A stretch of 64,000 bases of DNA from Diprion similis (taxonomy: Eukaryota; Arthropoda; Insecta; Hymenoptera; Diprionidae): contig NC_060108.1 of assembly GCF_021155765.1 (NCBI RefSeq), forward strand, positions 20,609,025 through 20,673,024. Reading direction: 5' to 3'. The position numbers and the translations under genes were made by a program. Shown piece by piece: positions 40,601 to 52,919 of the stretch (positions are counted from its first letter, which is position 1; the number at the start of each line of letters is the position of its first letter). The notes beneath the pieces are model-generated. The model worked only from the letters and a program-made list of their open reading frames with translations. It was not told where the DNA came from and did no database searches.

Positions 40601-41038
40601 ATTTTCACTTGGAATATTTTGAGTTAATTATCTCACCCCCCCACTAAGGTCTTTCCAATAAAACATCTAACCTTTTTCTGTAATTAATCTGTGCTTACAT
40701 TTATAACATTGAATTGGTATTGAAATTTATCGCATCATCTGTGCTCCTTCTCAGCACAGCTCCGGCAAACTTGGTAAAAAGTCGCATCCCGTGGCGTGTA
40801 CCAATCACCACTCAGTTTTAAAGAATTATTCATCTTTTGAAAGAGAATACTTTGTGTTGAGGGTTTTTTTTTTTCTCAATCATCCGCCACTTAATCAGAT
40901 TTCCTTGTTTTCCTCAAACGTGCAGGCTTCCTTAAAGCGCAACGTCTAGTGTGTAACTATATGACATGTATCTGGGGTAATTCCTTAGAAGTGAACTTAA
41001 TTTTGATTTTACTCATATTCAGATAGCTCGATTGCAAA
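37601..41038. other. Region between SRPRB and Bap60
   Basis: Contains the SRPRB polyadenylation signal (37868-37873), the unrecognised open frame 38648-38892, and the probable Bap60 promoter and non-coding first exon. The latter is implied by the acceptor just before the Bap60 ATG; its position within about 39.0-40.4 kb is not resolved. A short hairpin with arms CCCCCA and TGGGGG lies at about 39607-39630. Confidence 0.45.
38648..38892 (+). other. Unrecognised open frame between SRPRB and Bap60
   Basis: An 80-codon frame runs without an ATG at its start; the first internal ATG is about 47 codons from the end. It is preceded by an acceptor-like TTTCGACAG at about 38664 and ends in TAG at 38890-38892. 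The residue mix is protein-like (for example NVNMIDILESLPTRSK) but I recognise no family. A separate 33-codon ATG frame (start MSLAMKSPRRHG) lies just upstream at about 38540, with no convincing donor to join the two. It could be a terminal exon of a small unknown gene, a decayed exon, or chance. Confidence 0.25.
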
Positions 41039-43622
41039 ATGGCACAGCGTTTTCCTGTGCCAAATACAGGAAATAATGGCCCACCATCACAGCGATATCC
41101 TCCTCCTTCCGTACCACCAAATCTGAGACAATATTCTGGCCCCAACTTCCCGGTAGGCAAGGTTAATTTTGATTCTTTATTATTTACTAACTACTAAGTC
41201 TCTCTTTCTCTCTCAAACCACAGCGAGCAACTTCAAATTCACTCAAATTATTAAGATCCAATACTTTAATTGAAAAAAAAAAACTGTTTTTTCATGCCAA
41301 CTAGTATAAGAATACGGCGGCTGAGGTTTTTCGACCTGTAATGTTTTTAAAGTTGAAAGAACTCCCTTGTTTCCAAATTGTCTACTGTTCTTTGGGTGAA
41401 TGTCTCTTTACGCAGATGCAGCAAAGGTCAGGTTTTACCCCACCTCCACAAATGGGCAGCGGAGGCCCAGGACCTGGAGGAATGATGAGGCCAAACCAAC
41501 CATACACTAATATGCGCCAAGGGCCTATGCCCACACCTCCAGGAAGTAAAAGATCTGCTGAGCAACGGATACCCATATCTCAGCAAAAACCGTAAGTCCA
41601 ATTTACATTAGACATGATGATTATTATTGCTCATTTTGTGAACATATCATATAATTTACAACATTTCTTCGTATGCTTGTAACATTTTAAGGCAAGTGAC
41701 TGCTCAATTTGTCAATTTGCAAAGTTACGTGATGCTTATGGTTCTGAAATTCATTGCTGTCTTTTTCGTTACTACGTTTTTTTGTGCGTTTTTCATGGTA
41801 CAAGCCTACACTGTTCTGGATTAGAGCTCAAACTAAGGTACAAAGTTTTTACCAGGCGCTGCAGCCATCGTCATAACTAATTTGTACGAAAATCTTTTCA
41901 AAATTAATTTTGATTTTTGAGCTATGATTTTTCACGCAAACTCACTAGGTATTTTTGGAACAGTGATTTCTCACATTCCACGTCTAAGAAGAAGAAGAAA
42001 CTGGCAGACAAAATTCTACCTCAAAAAGTACGCGATCTGGTGCCTGAGTCACAGGCATACATGGATCTGCTTGCTTTTGAGCGTAAACTTGATGCTACCA
42101 TCATGCGCAAACGTTTGGATATCCAAGAAGCCCTGAAACGTCCTATGAAACAAAAACGAAAGTTGAGAATCTTTATATCTAATACTTTCTACCCAGCTAA
42201 AGAAGCTGGCGAAGGAGAAGAAGGTTCTGTTGCTTCGTGGGAACTTCGGGTTGAAGGAAGACTCCTAGATGATACGAAAAATGACCCTAACAAGGTAATA
42301 ATGTGCCCAACATATTTGTATTATACTGGAAAAAGCAGCATACATGTTTTGGGTTATTTCATAGGTCAAGAGAAAATTTTCATCTTTCTTTAAAAGCTTG
42401 GTAATAGAGCTAGACAAGGACTTGTATGGGCCAGACAATCATCTAGTTGAATGGCATCGTACGCTGACAACTCAGGAGACTGATGGTTTTCAAGTTAAAA
42501 GACCTGGTGATAAGAATGTTAGATGTACAATTCTGTTGCTGCTTGATTATCAACCACTGCAGGTAAATTTTGTGATTAAAACTCATTCAAATTGTATAAG
42601 GGTGGTGACCGACCGGGAAAATTGGAAAATCCAAAAATTGTCAGAGAGTTTCATCTATCGGGAAAAGTCAATTTTATTCCAACAAGATTTTTCTCCACCC
42701 CATGTATGTGAACATCTAATTATGTGTATAATATACAACTCATTTCCAATTTCACAGTTCAAGCTCGATCCTCGTTTAGCTCGCCTACTTGGTGTTCACA
42801 CCCAAACTCGGCCAGTCATCATCTCGGCTCTCTGGCAGTATATAAAAACACACAAACTTCAAGATGGACATGAACGTGAATTTATAAACTGTGACAAATA
42901 TTTGGAGCAAATATTTGCTTGTCCAAGAATGAAATTTGCTGAAATACCTCAACGCTTGAACCCGTTACTTCATCCACCGGATCCAATTGTTATTAATCAT
43001 GTCATTAGTGTAGAAGGTACGTACAATAATAATCATTAAGCACCTTCGCAAGTGAATACAGTTTTATTGAAAGAATTGGTGTATGGAGTATATCAGCTTT
43101 TAATTTATCGAATTTTCCAGTTGATTTCATCTTTAGTTGTTACTCAATTTCAGCAATATGAATCCAGATATAATACTAATTCTTGCTCCATTGACATTTA
43201 AATGTTTTCATTTAGGTACAGAGACAAAGCAAACTGCGTGCTATGATATCGATGTTGAAGTAGATGATACTCTCAAGACCCAGATGAACAATTTCTTGTT
43301 GTCGACTGCAAGTCAGCAGGAAATTCAAAGCCTTGATAACAAAATTCACGAGACAGTGGAAACTATAAACCAGTTGAAAACAAATCGAGAGTTCTTTTTG
43401 AGCTTTGCAAAAGATCCACAGCAGTTTATCAACAAGTGGATTATATCACAGACTAGAGACTTGAAGACAATGACAGATGTTGTCGGCAACCCTGAGGAAG
43501 AGCGTAGAGCTGATTTCTACTATCAGCCTTGGGCTCAAGAAGCAGTATGTCGATACTTTTACACTAAAGTTCAACAAAAGCGTGCAGAGTTAGAACAAGC
43601 TCTCGGAATTCGCAATTCATAA
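41039..43622 (+). CDS. Bap60: BAF60/SMARCD subunit of the SWI/SNF (Brahma) chromatin remodelling complex, 6 coding exons
   Basis: Coding exons are 41039-41152, 41416-41591, 41964-42294, 42365-42562, 42758-43016 and 43216-43622. All junctions are GT-AG and in phase, giving 494 aa (fly and human proteins about 515). The protein is the BAF60 subunit of the nuclear SWI/SNF complex, linking transcription factors to the remodeller. The N-terminus is rich in Pro, Gly and Gln; a Lys-rich stretch ([15 protein letters not shown]) follows at about residues 103-117; then comes the conserved central region with [15 protein letters not shown]. The SWIB domain begins at residue 274 with [19 protein letters not shown]. 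The C-terminus has the family's helical segment ending EQALGIRNS. An acceptor at 41022 just before the ATG implies a separate 5' UTR exon upstream. An AATAAA lies at 43981. Intron 4 holds a MITE and is open in frame (see findings). Confidence 0.96.
42598..42702. mobile_element. hAT-like MITE fragment in Bap60 intron 4
   Basis: This 105-bp insertion is flanked by a perfect 5-bp target duplication TGTAT (42593-42597 and 42703-42707). Its ends are AAGGGTGG and CCACCCCA, an imperfect inverted repeat. The internal motifs GACCGGGA and TATCGGGAAAAGTC are shared with the larger element at 58341-58733, so the two belong to one family, this copy being internally deleted. It makes up more than half of the 195-bp intron. 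Confidence 0.7.
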
Positions 43623-46600
43623 ACCTCAAATTATCCCATAATTGCCAACGGTATCGTCAGTTAGGCATGCACTTGCCAACCTGTACACTTTCCTGAACTA
43701 CACGGTTTATACGATACTTTTTTATGTGCTCATACGTAATCAAAGCGAACGATCCAAACGATTAAGGAAGTTCTGTGAATTTTATTACATGATTATAATA
43801 ACTAAAATCAAATCGAATGAATTGTAGCCAAAATTACCCAAATATAACTTTTAGTGGCACGGCATTACTGACTTATTATAATACATCGGCGGAATATATG
43901 ACTATTGCCTCAAGTAAAAGTCAAGCAGTTAAAAAAAGTTGATACGACTATAAAAAAATGGTATCAGACTTTATAATTGTAATAAAATCCATACAATAGA
44001 TAAAGTCAAACTTTTAAATTTCGGTTATACTGCGTACTAAATTATCACAAATTGCTAATGATTGATGCTATTCAAAGTAAGAAATACATCAACTGGATCT
44101 GCTGCACTTTTCAATCATATTTAACAATCATTCAGAAAAGTATCATGAACATTGAACAGTATTTATAACATTTAATATTTTTGCTAATTTTAATTTTCCT
44201 CCGTTCATTCAATATTAGATTCATCATCAATATAGCCACATTATTGCAAGCCAAACCTTTGTGGTACGTTCACAATAATAATTGAAGTAAAGTACGTGAG
44301 TCTTTCATTGGGTATTGAAAAAAAATCCTAAACAATAAGTCATGATTATACACATTATAACAAATAAATAATATTGAGATACAGCCGATAAATTTTTGCG
44401 TTTGAAACCATCCTTTGACAACGTGAACTCATTTTTTAATTCTCATATTTGATGCTGCTGAAGTTTGTAGTTCTCTGTAATTACTGGGAAGAAAAGTTTT
44501 AATGAGGTGAGCACATACAGTTTGGTTTTTCAAACATTACCTATTTCTGTCATGTTTGTATAACAAGTAGTTTTACTGGTTCAATGTAGCGTATCAGAAT
44601 AATCTACAGATTTCCACGAAATTTTTTCATACATAGAGGATCTCTCGGAGGGGGTGGGGTCAATTTAATCCGGTTAACATAATGCATGGAAGGACCTGTA
44701 GTAGCTTGGAAGGTCTGTTTGAAGATATTCTGTATATCCAGTAAAGCAAGGATAACAAATCATTTGTCACTTGGGGTAATTTTAGGAGATTCTTGTGTAT
44801 TTTTGCATACATATGTGTGACATTCGAGAATCTGCTGCAAACCCGGGTTTTTTTCCTGTAGGCTATATTTTTCTTTAAACTAGGTATTTGTGAATTACAA
44901 CTTGGATTCAAAACAAAAAATGCAGAGTTCCAGAACATACACATTGTGATTTTATTTATTAGTTTTGATACCTGTCAAATGACAAAAACCACAATGCTTT
45001 CTTAATTCTATTTCATATTTCAATACAGATATACAGAATAATATTGAAATAATATATGCAGATACTCGCACAGGTTCATAACTATTATCGAGAGCTCGTT
45101 ATTCAAAGTTATTCAAAAAGTTTATCTTGGCTTCAAAGCATCTGTCTAAATTGTTATCGTCGAAAGATTAAAAATTTCGAAACCATTGTAGGAATCTGGA
45201 TTGAATTTACCTGATTACAAACGTGAAACAGGATCAGGCTAATTCTGCACTTTTCTATTGGAAATATGATTTTATTACCGACTCAACCATAATGTTATCT
45301 TTTTTGACCAGAAAAGCGGGACGAAAGTGGCATATTTTTCCCTCTTGATTTTTTGCCCTCATTTATGGGAAAAAGTGGCACTTCTCTCCCACAAATACGA
45401 TAGAATATGTTACAAATTAATGTGTAACATCTTTGCTCTCGGTATGTGGCATTGAGTGGGACTAATTTCACGAATGCGACGTAAATATGTAGCGTTCGCG
45501 CTGCCCGTGAAAATCCAGCCTTAGCGAAAGCAGTGAACTCCAACATTTTCATAACATTTGAAAAGAGAGAGAGATAGAAGACACAGCTGTCAATCGTTCC
45601 TTCTATAAATGCCAGACAATTTATACTTTTATTGTGTATTCAAATTTTTATTTTCAAAAAAGTATATTTTTTGGTGAGAGGGGGCTCTACCTCCTACATC
45701 TCCTACCAGGGCCAGCGGCCTGCGCTCCCTCCCCTAGCTACCGCCGACCCACACTCATATACTAATTGCATGCATTTTTGAGAATTAATTTTTTTATTTT
45801 TAGTCTATGCTCTCAATTTTACACCCAATATTGCGAAAGATATAATCGAGTCCCTCTTTTCAAGTCAATAATGTGGCCAGAGTTGAGTCGAAAATAAAGT
45901 CCTATATGTAACGCAGGAATAAAAGTCGATTATCCCATGTTACATAATGTACTATGTTACATTACTAAAATTCTGTTAAATTGTTATAAAAAATCATCTA
46001 GTCGTATATATTTCTATTAAAGAATGAGGAAAGGTATTTTCTAAGCTTCCTAACTGTGGAAACACGTGACAGTACAGGTTTCACCAAACTAGCAATGGGA
46101 AATTAATGTAAAGTGAATGATTTCAAAAGTTGAATCGATAAGTTAGCGATATTTTTTCGAGCTAGACGTATTCTAAGAAAATTATGAAATCTTACATTGC
46201 AAACTTGATGAATAGTTTGAAGTGCGGAATACAAGAAATTTCATCTCGTGTGAATGAATTGTTTGAAAATAATATTCTAGATTGTTATCATTATTGATTT
46301 CTTATTTACTGTAAGAAATAAAGTATTACATGGGTCCACATAGATCTGCTCCCAGCGCATATTATTTTCATGTTACATACGTGAATTTGCTATGTATTTC
46401 TAGATGCTGTCGTTATTCAAGGTTAAGCTACAAGCTGATACCAATTTTTCTAATTGCTATCCTATGATACGTTGGTAGGAATCTTCATAGCTAAAAGCTC
46501 CTATCTTATTTATCACAGCAGTAAGTAATTAGTGCAAAAGTAGGTATTCGACTTGTGATGAATCTATTGATTGTTATAAAACTGTTATCAGTTAATTACT

Positions 46601-47974
46601 GTAATATGTATGTAAACTGTTTTTCTCATTGCAAACAAACGGATCGTTCACTGCTTCAATCAAACCTATACAGTCATGAATGATTTTCTTGAAATCCTAG
46701 TATTTATATGTATGTGTATGTAACAGTGCTTAACTCGTAATAGATTAAATGCGGATAAACTGATGACTCTGAATAATACATTATTTATATGCAGGTTTTG
46801 CCAAGAAAATAGATGCCACGATAGGCATGCACATTGTGCTGTATATTTGACGATAAAGGTCAATGATGTGATCCGCACTGTTGGTTTCTTGGTAAGTTGC
46901 AAAGTTGTAAATCTTATCCAAAATTTTAGTAGTTTTGACTTAGTTAAAAGTTAACGGCTTCAAAGTTGAAAGCTTAGCCGATATAAATTAACTGAAAACA
47001 GAGTTTTGCAATATAATTAAAAAATTAACATCACAGTATTGCAACAAATGTTCCGTAAGATTTTCAGTTGAGAATATTTGCTAGCAATATCAAAGATCTG
47101 ATATAGATTGTAGAATTACTCTGTTCATACGCAAATAATTTCCTAAATCATTATTCTCAAGATTTCCAATCCCATTAAGATCTTTGTGTAAATGGAATCG
47201 TGGGCTGAAAAAAAAACCCTTGAGATTCTATTAGTTCTTGCAATATAAATTGCTATATTTTGTATAAAGAAAACCACGTACAGGATATATCTGAATTGTC
47301 TGCATTGGTATTTTAAGGATCTTTTGCTCAATAACCTAATAATGTAACATTCAAGACTAGACAAGAGGGATATCTTGAGATTAGTTATTGACTGGATAAA
47401 GAATATTTTCTGATATTTAGCTTGAATAAATAGTCTGTAGTTAAAAATATATCATTGATTTCGCTTCTGTGCAGGAAATTCAATAATATGTTCAATAACA
47501 ACACTACAAAATCAATCGTTAAATGAAACCTGCTCATTTTTTCAGTCTTTGGTACTTTGGTCAATGCGGTAAAAACAAAATCTGAACTCGAAAACAGTAA
47601 TTCCATCTTTCTTCTATAATAGTGAAAACAGTGGTATTTGGTTGAAATTTTTTTTACATATTTGAATTCCTGTCTAGTCTTGAAAATGTGCCACATATTA
47701 CGCCAAAGAATACTCCCTGTGTTATTTCCTATCTTTATAATTCCGCATAGAGTCATGCAGCTATGCTTGAGAAAATGGGATATCATTCCAATATAGGTAT
47801 AAGAACATTAACTAAATATAAATAATTTGTCTTTTGCACAGCACAATCCATACATTCTTGAAATAAGAGATATTATAGTGTTTTTACTATAGTGAGACTA
47901 TAGTTGACTAGAATCAAAAAGGTATATCGTTATAAAGGCATACATTTTTTCGGTGTTGGGTAGTAACTGTTCAT
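43623..47974. other. Convergent intergenic region between Bap60 and DNAJC16
   Basis: About 4.35 kb of AT-rich DNA separates the 3' ends of two convergent genes. It holds the probable Bap60 polyadenylation signal (AATAAA at 43981). Short open frames at 44660-44944 and 45295-45552 on the minus strand have no recognisable motif and no supporting splice sites. A small GC-rich patch lies at about 45675-45755. I see no gene I can support. Confidence 0.6.
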
Positions 47975-50900
47975 TTACTTGGCAGTGAAATCTGGCCAGT
48001 AATTTAAATAGTAATGATGCGTTGACCCTTCGAACAACCGATCAAGCCACATTGGTAACCCGTCAAGTAGTTTATCTTGATATAAAACATCATTCTTTAC
48101 CTGTGGATGCAAAGATATTACATAGAAAACAAAGTTATGCATTAGGCCAACAAGTTACCATAATATGAACACGAACCTCCTCATAGGATCCCTCAGAGTC
48201 ACTGGAACTGTCAAATCCGATAAAAGCACCAGCTTCTGCATCATCTGATCTCAGACTCAACTGCTTGGTCATTCGTTCCATGCGCTGCAACAATAATGAG
48301 CGTAAGTCAAGAGCTGACAAGAATATAAATCAATAATATATTTAGAATGGAACAATCATTGGGCGTGCATTAAATTTCATCCCAAATTTTTGCAGTTATT
48401 CTTACCTTAAAGCCTTTGCCTTTACTGCATTCCGGATGCTTTGCATGGTACATACAAAAATATTTTCGATGGCCATTTAAGGATAACACAGTTCCGACAC
48501 AATTCTTAGGATTTATGTTGAGCTCTCTTTGTTCAGGTAAACTTAGGGACAAAATTTTTTTGTACCACTCTAGTCCACGTTCCAATGACAAGTGTCCAAA
48601 CATTAAGGTCTTATTTTTTCTGGATAAAAATGACGCACGGTAAAAGTAAAGTACAACCATGATGAAATTGCGACGAATTAGAACAATGATGATAATTTAT
48701 ATTACCTATAAGGCCAAACAGCTTTGTGAAAAATTGGTAAGAGTTTCAGTCTACTCTGAGCATCAACTAGTAGTATGATAGTTCGACAACCTGGTTTTAA
48801 GAGGCGAACAAGACCATTGTACTTTTCAGCTCTTACTTCGTGCAATCTCAGCTGTGGCTGTGATGAAAGTGGTTTTGTGTTTTGCTTGCACTCAGCACGT
48901 TTTGCTTGAACACTAGCCTCTTCCAATGTCCTGTAAATGAATCTAGTTCTTAAAGAGGCGAATAACTTCACACTACTTAATTTTCTGCTCAATATCACTT
49001 TTTGATCTCAGATAAGGCAAACTATAAAATGTATTCTCAATTTAGCTTACAATAAATAAGACATTCCATAACCAGCAGCTCCAATCAGCAACAACGTAGC
49101 CACCACTGATAGTAAAGGTAACAATTGCTCCTTGCTCAAATTGTCTGAAAGATAATCCACTGCCAATAATGCTCTACCAATCAGTCTACCAACAGTACCC
49201 TGTAATTATAAATACGCGTTAAATTTTGTACAATATGTTGTAAATAATGTTTGTTGATACTTGTTAATGTATTTTTTTATATCCTTTCATAGATATCAAC
49301 ACTAGAATGACTGACAGCGAGAAATTTGTCCCTTTTTAGGTTCACCACCCTATAAAAATAGCAGAACCTTGTTGATCTACTATTAAATGATTATTGAGTG
49401 GTTAATCAATATGAAGATACTGGTATTTTGGTTTTCATAATCAGCATATTTGGGAAAATACCTGTGCGTGTTCATCAGTCAATTCTCCTACTTCCGCAGC
49501 ATACGGCAATGCTTCAGAGTTACGTAGTAATCTTTGTATGGTCTGTTCCAAGCCCTGTCGGGTTTCATTCCACTGTGCGTCACCTTGGGTTGTTACGAAC
49601 CATCCATTTGGTAACCATTCATATTTCAAATGGTTAGCGTCGCGTCTCCAAATTATAACGATATGCAAGAGCGGCTCCAGCGGACTGCCTTCCCCACTAG
49701 ACAATGCCGAGACAAATTCTGGCTGTGTCTCCTTGTAAACGTATGTATATCTTACTCGTTCTATGCTGTAGAAATAACATGATCAATTTACGCTATTTCA
49801 TTATCTGAACTATTGTCCGATTACGCAGCTGTAAAATTGAACTATCTGCTATTGCTCACCTGTAGGGCGATTCTAATGCTGCCTGTCTAAATTTATGCCT
49901 GGCTGCATCATGCATAGGACTGTTTTGGGAGATTAAAATGGCACACAAACGCTTGCGAGGTTTTTGCCATTCTGGAGGACAAACTGAGTCTAGCATAGCC
50001 TGATTAGAGAGCCTGGGCAGTGTTAGAAACTTATTATTTGCAATGACATTGTGCATCGTTTCACTTGGTATGTCTTTCATGCTAACACAAGCGACTGGCT
50101 TCTCCGAATTTTCATTGAACAGCAACAGTGTGTCAAGGTCTCCTGAGACTTTATATTTTAATGTGATCGAGGTAGTCTCAGATTTCCCCACCTTAAACAA
50201 TTGAAACAAAAATAAAAATCGTGTATCACTACTAGTAACTTTTAGAGTAGTCTTATTTAAAGAACAAAAAAAATTTATATCAAGAATAATAGGTCCGAAT
50301 GTACCTGAACAAATCCAAAAGCAACTCTATCTCTGTGATGAAAGGCCATGAGAAGATATCGCAGTCTGACAGACTCTCGCCTCTCAAATACCAGTGCTCG
50401 AATCCTATTATCCAACCACCCAGATAGAAAAGTGTCTACGTTATTCTCATTTATATTCTGCACCAACTTGTATGGAAATTTGCTCCTCAGGAATTCTAGG
50501 TGAAAACATTGAACAAATCAAAAGTGAGATATAACAGATTTGATAGAATCTTGAATTTAATTGTTATAATCTCTTACCAACAACTTTTTGAACACTGAAC
50601 AATGACTCTTTGTAAACACTTGCACGTCCATCAAAGGTGACAACTAAACATGGCAATGAATGAATGCCAAGTTTTCGAGCTAATGCAGGTTCTCTCTCTG
50701 CATGAGCTGTCGATAATCCAACACCCAATGGCTCTAGTTCATCCATTAATCGACGCCACGTAGGCTCCACTTGAAGACAGGCAAAACACCAATCGGAGTA
50801 AAATAGAATGAACTGTGGGTTTCGATAACTCTTTGGAACTATCATATTTTCAAATGCCCTAAAAAGGAACAGATAAATACATTCCAAAGATTTACTGAGG

Positions 50901-51618
50901 AAGAGATAATAAACACAAAATAGAGAATCTTCTGAAAGGCTGAAGTATTTTGTCACCAAGTAGAATTTGTTTCGAAGCATATTGACAGCAGAAAATTCTT
51001 GCCCACCGATAAGTGATGCTCATTTTATGGAAGAGTGTGATATCTCGACTCTGGTAATGGAATTTAAAATTTCCTCCAAATAAATCTTCCAGTGGATCAG
51101 GCATGTTGAAGTGGCTGGTGTCACGTCTTTGCCGCGGCATACCTTCCTCAGTGATACCATGATTGTCATACTTTTTTCTCCTCTCTGGATCAGTTAATAG
51201 CTGTAATGAATATGGACAGATATGAAAACTAATTGTCATTGGATTTGAGTAATACTTTGAATTAAACTAAATGAAATTTCTTCAGTTACACACCTCATAA
51301 GCCTTGATAATTTCAACAAATTTATTTTCCGCAGCTGGATGATCTGTTTTGTCGGGATGCCTATAAAAATATAGATCTAGTCAATGAACGGAAGCAATAA
51401 ATCATCATGATTTCTTACCATTCCTTGACGAGGTGCTTGTAGGCTTTCCGTATGTCCTGTATGGTAGCGTGTCGAGATACTCCCAAAATTTCATACGGAT
51501 TACCCAGGGGTTCAGCGGCCTCAGTCAAAGGTAGCAATTGGATAACAATAGAGAGCGTGGCTAAGACTAAAGATAGTCTAGCCAAGGATACAATGTTCCT
51601 TAAATTTTTCTTCATCAT
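47975..51618 (-). CDS. DNAJC16: DnaJ homolog subfamily C member 16 (ER J-protein with thioredoxin-like domain), 12 coding exons
   Basis: Coding exons in transcript order are 51618-51419, 51360-51294, 51200-51007, 50858-50578, 50495-50305, 50191-49860, 49765-49462, 49199-49051, 48930-48706, 48619-48406, 48284-48177 and 48100-47975. The phase closes to 796 aa (human 782). The chosen start gives an N-terminal signal peptide of about 30 residues. The J domain covers about 40-105 with the HPD triad at 68-70. After DLFGG comes a thioredoxin-fold segment with the CxxC site WCFAC. One transmembrane segment lies at about 550-573, followed by a long C-terminal domain ending in WLDRLFEGSTHHYYLNYWP. This architecture matches DNAJC16, an ER-membrane J-protein linked to Hsp70 co-chaperoning and autophagosome regulation. 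An in-frame ATG 99 codons upstream (51915) exists, but using it would bury the signal peptide. Convergent with Bap60; MIC10 lies upstream on the same strand. Confidence 0.95.
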
Positions 51619-52919
51619 TTCTATCTTGTGGTCAAACAATGTGAAATCCACAAAGAAGAAATTAATGACACGAGCCACTTTTGACACATTTAAACACTTT
51701 GTTTCGTAATTTTCGTTCTTCTTATTCCTTGCATCAATCCTCCCTGCACGTGATCGACGATTAATACTCAATGCAATTATCTTTTCCAGAGGGTTTCTTG
51801 AAACAGTAGTTGCGGAAGATTTAAACGGACATTTGTCGACAGTTTCAATACGGAAATAATTTTTGTTCGGAGTATTAACCATCAAGGGGGTTGACACACT
51901 CGTAAGATTCGACATTTCATTATATTTTCGTGTACTTTCAGGTTTTGAGTCAGTTATAAGTAACGGGCTGTATTACGAACGAATGAAAAAGTCTATTTAT
52001 TGTGGGAACCTAAGGGGCGTGTTCACTACATAAGCAATTATCCGTATATAATTATAAACTATATGTATGGATACTTGTGTGCACATATATCTAACAGATC
52101 TATCGTTCTGCTACCTGTGCTAGGTTTGAAACGGAATGACGGGATTATCTACAAGGAAATATTACGCTTCGTTCACTACCCTTGGTCTGCGCAACGTCTG
52201 ATTGTCGTGCACTGCGATTATTTGAAGATTCGAAATATTCTTGTTCGGATTCTACCGCGATTTATTCTTCTAAAATGAGGTTATGTGTCAGTGATGTATG
52301 TTATTACTTTACAATTTAATATACACGCGTCGCACGACATTGTTCTTTTATCGTCTGCTCTAGCAAGTTATTCCTGCTCTTATCCGTGCTCTACTAATAA
52401 TAACTCGACGGTCGACCCTACTTTGATCTTTATGTAGAATTTTCTTCAATATTTTTCACATGCCACTTATTACAGTGACGCCAACATACTACTCACCGAC
52501 ACCTAAAATATTCCTAGATGGTTATCGACCCTAAAATACCTACCACCAACAAAAATCACGCCTACACAGAGCTTGCAGCAAAATATGCACATATACATAT
52601 CGCAATATTGATCCCTAGCATTGAAGGGTTATTTTAAGCAAATCCAAGCTATGGGCGAATTGAATAATATCAAAAATATATTAATGTAAAGTCATTTTAT
52701 TACATTTTTTGAACATAATTTACAGTACCATTATCCTCTCATAATAATTATATGTATATACACTGCAAGATTTTTATTTTCGTATTAACGCGACATTGCG
52801 ACATAATGTTATAAATTCAACTAATATGGTGCATTACCACATTACTGGACTTATCGCCTATGCTAGTTGACGATTTTCCATACTTCCTTTCTGTTCTAAA
52901 TCATAAAAGAGTCAGTTTG
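51619..52919. other. DNAJC16 upstream region and MIC10 3' flank
   Basis: About 1.3 kb lies between two minus-strand genes. The first 300 bp before the DNAJC16 start (51619-51915) stays open in frame with it and is probably 5' UTR. The MIC10 polyadenylation signal (AATAAA on the minus strand) lies at 52696-52701. The open frame at 52000-52278 (+) has no recognisable features. I see nothing else here. Confidence 0.5.

Noticed and set aside
44660-44944. 94-codon minus-strand frame
   Set aside because: AT-rich, no motif, no splice support.
45295-45552. 85-codon minus-strand frame in the Bap60-DNAJC16 interval
   Set aside because: Protein-like at first sight, but no domain, no splice context and no homolog that I recognise; may be a transposon relic.
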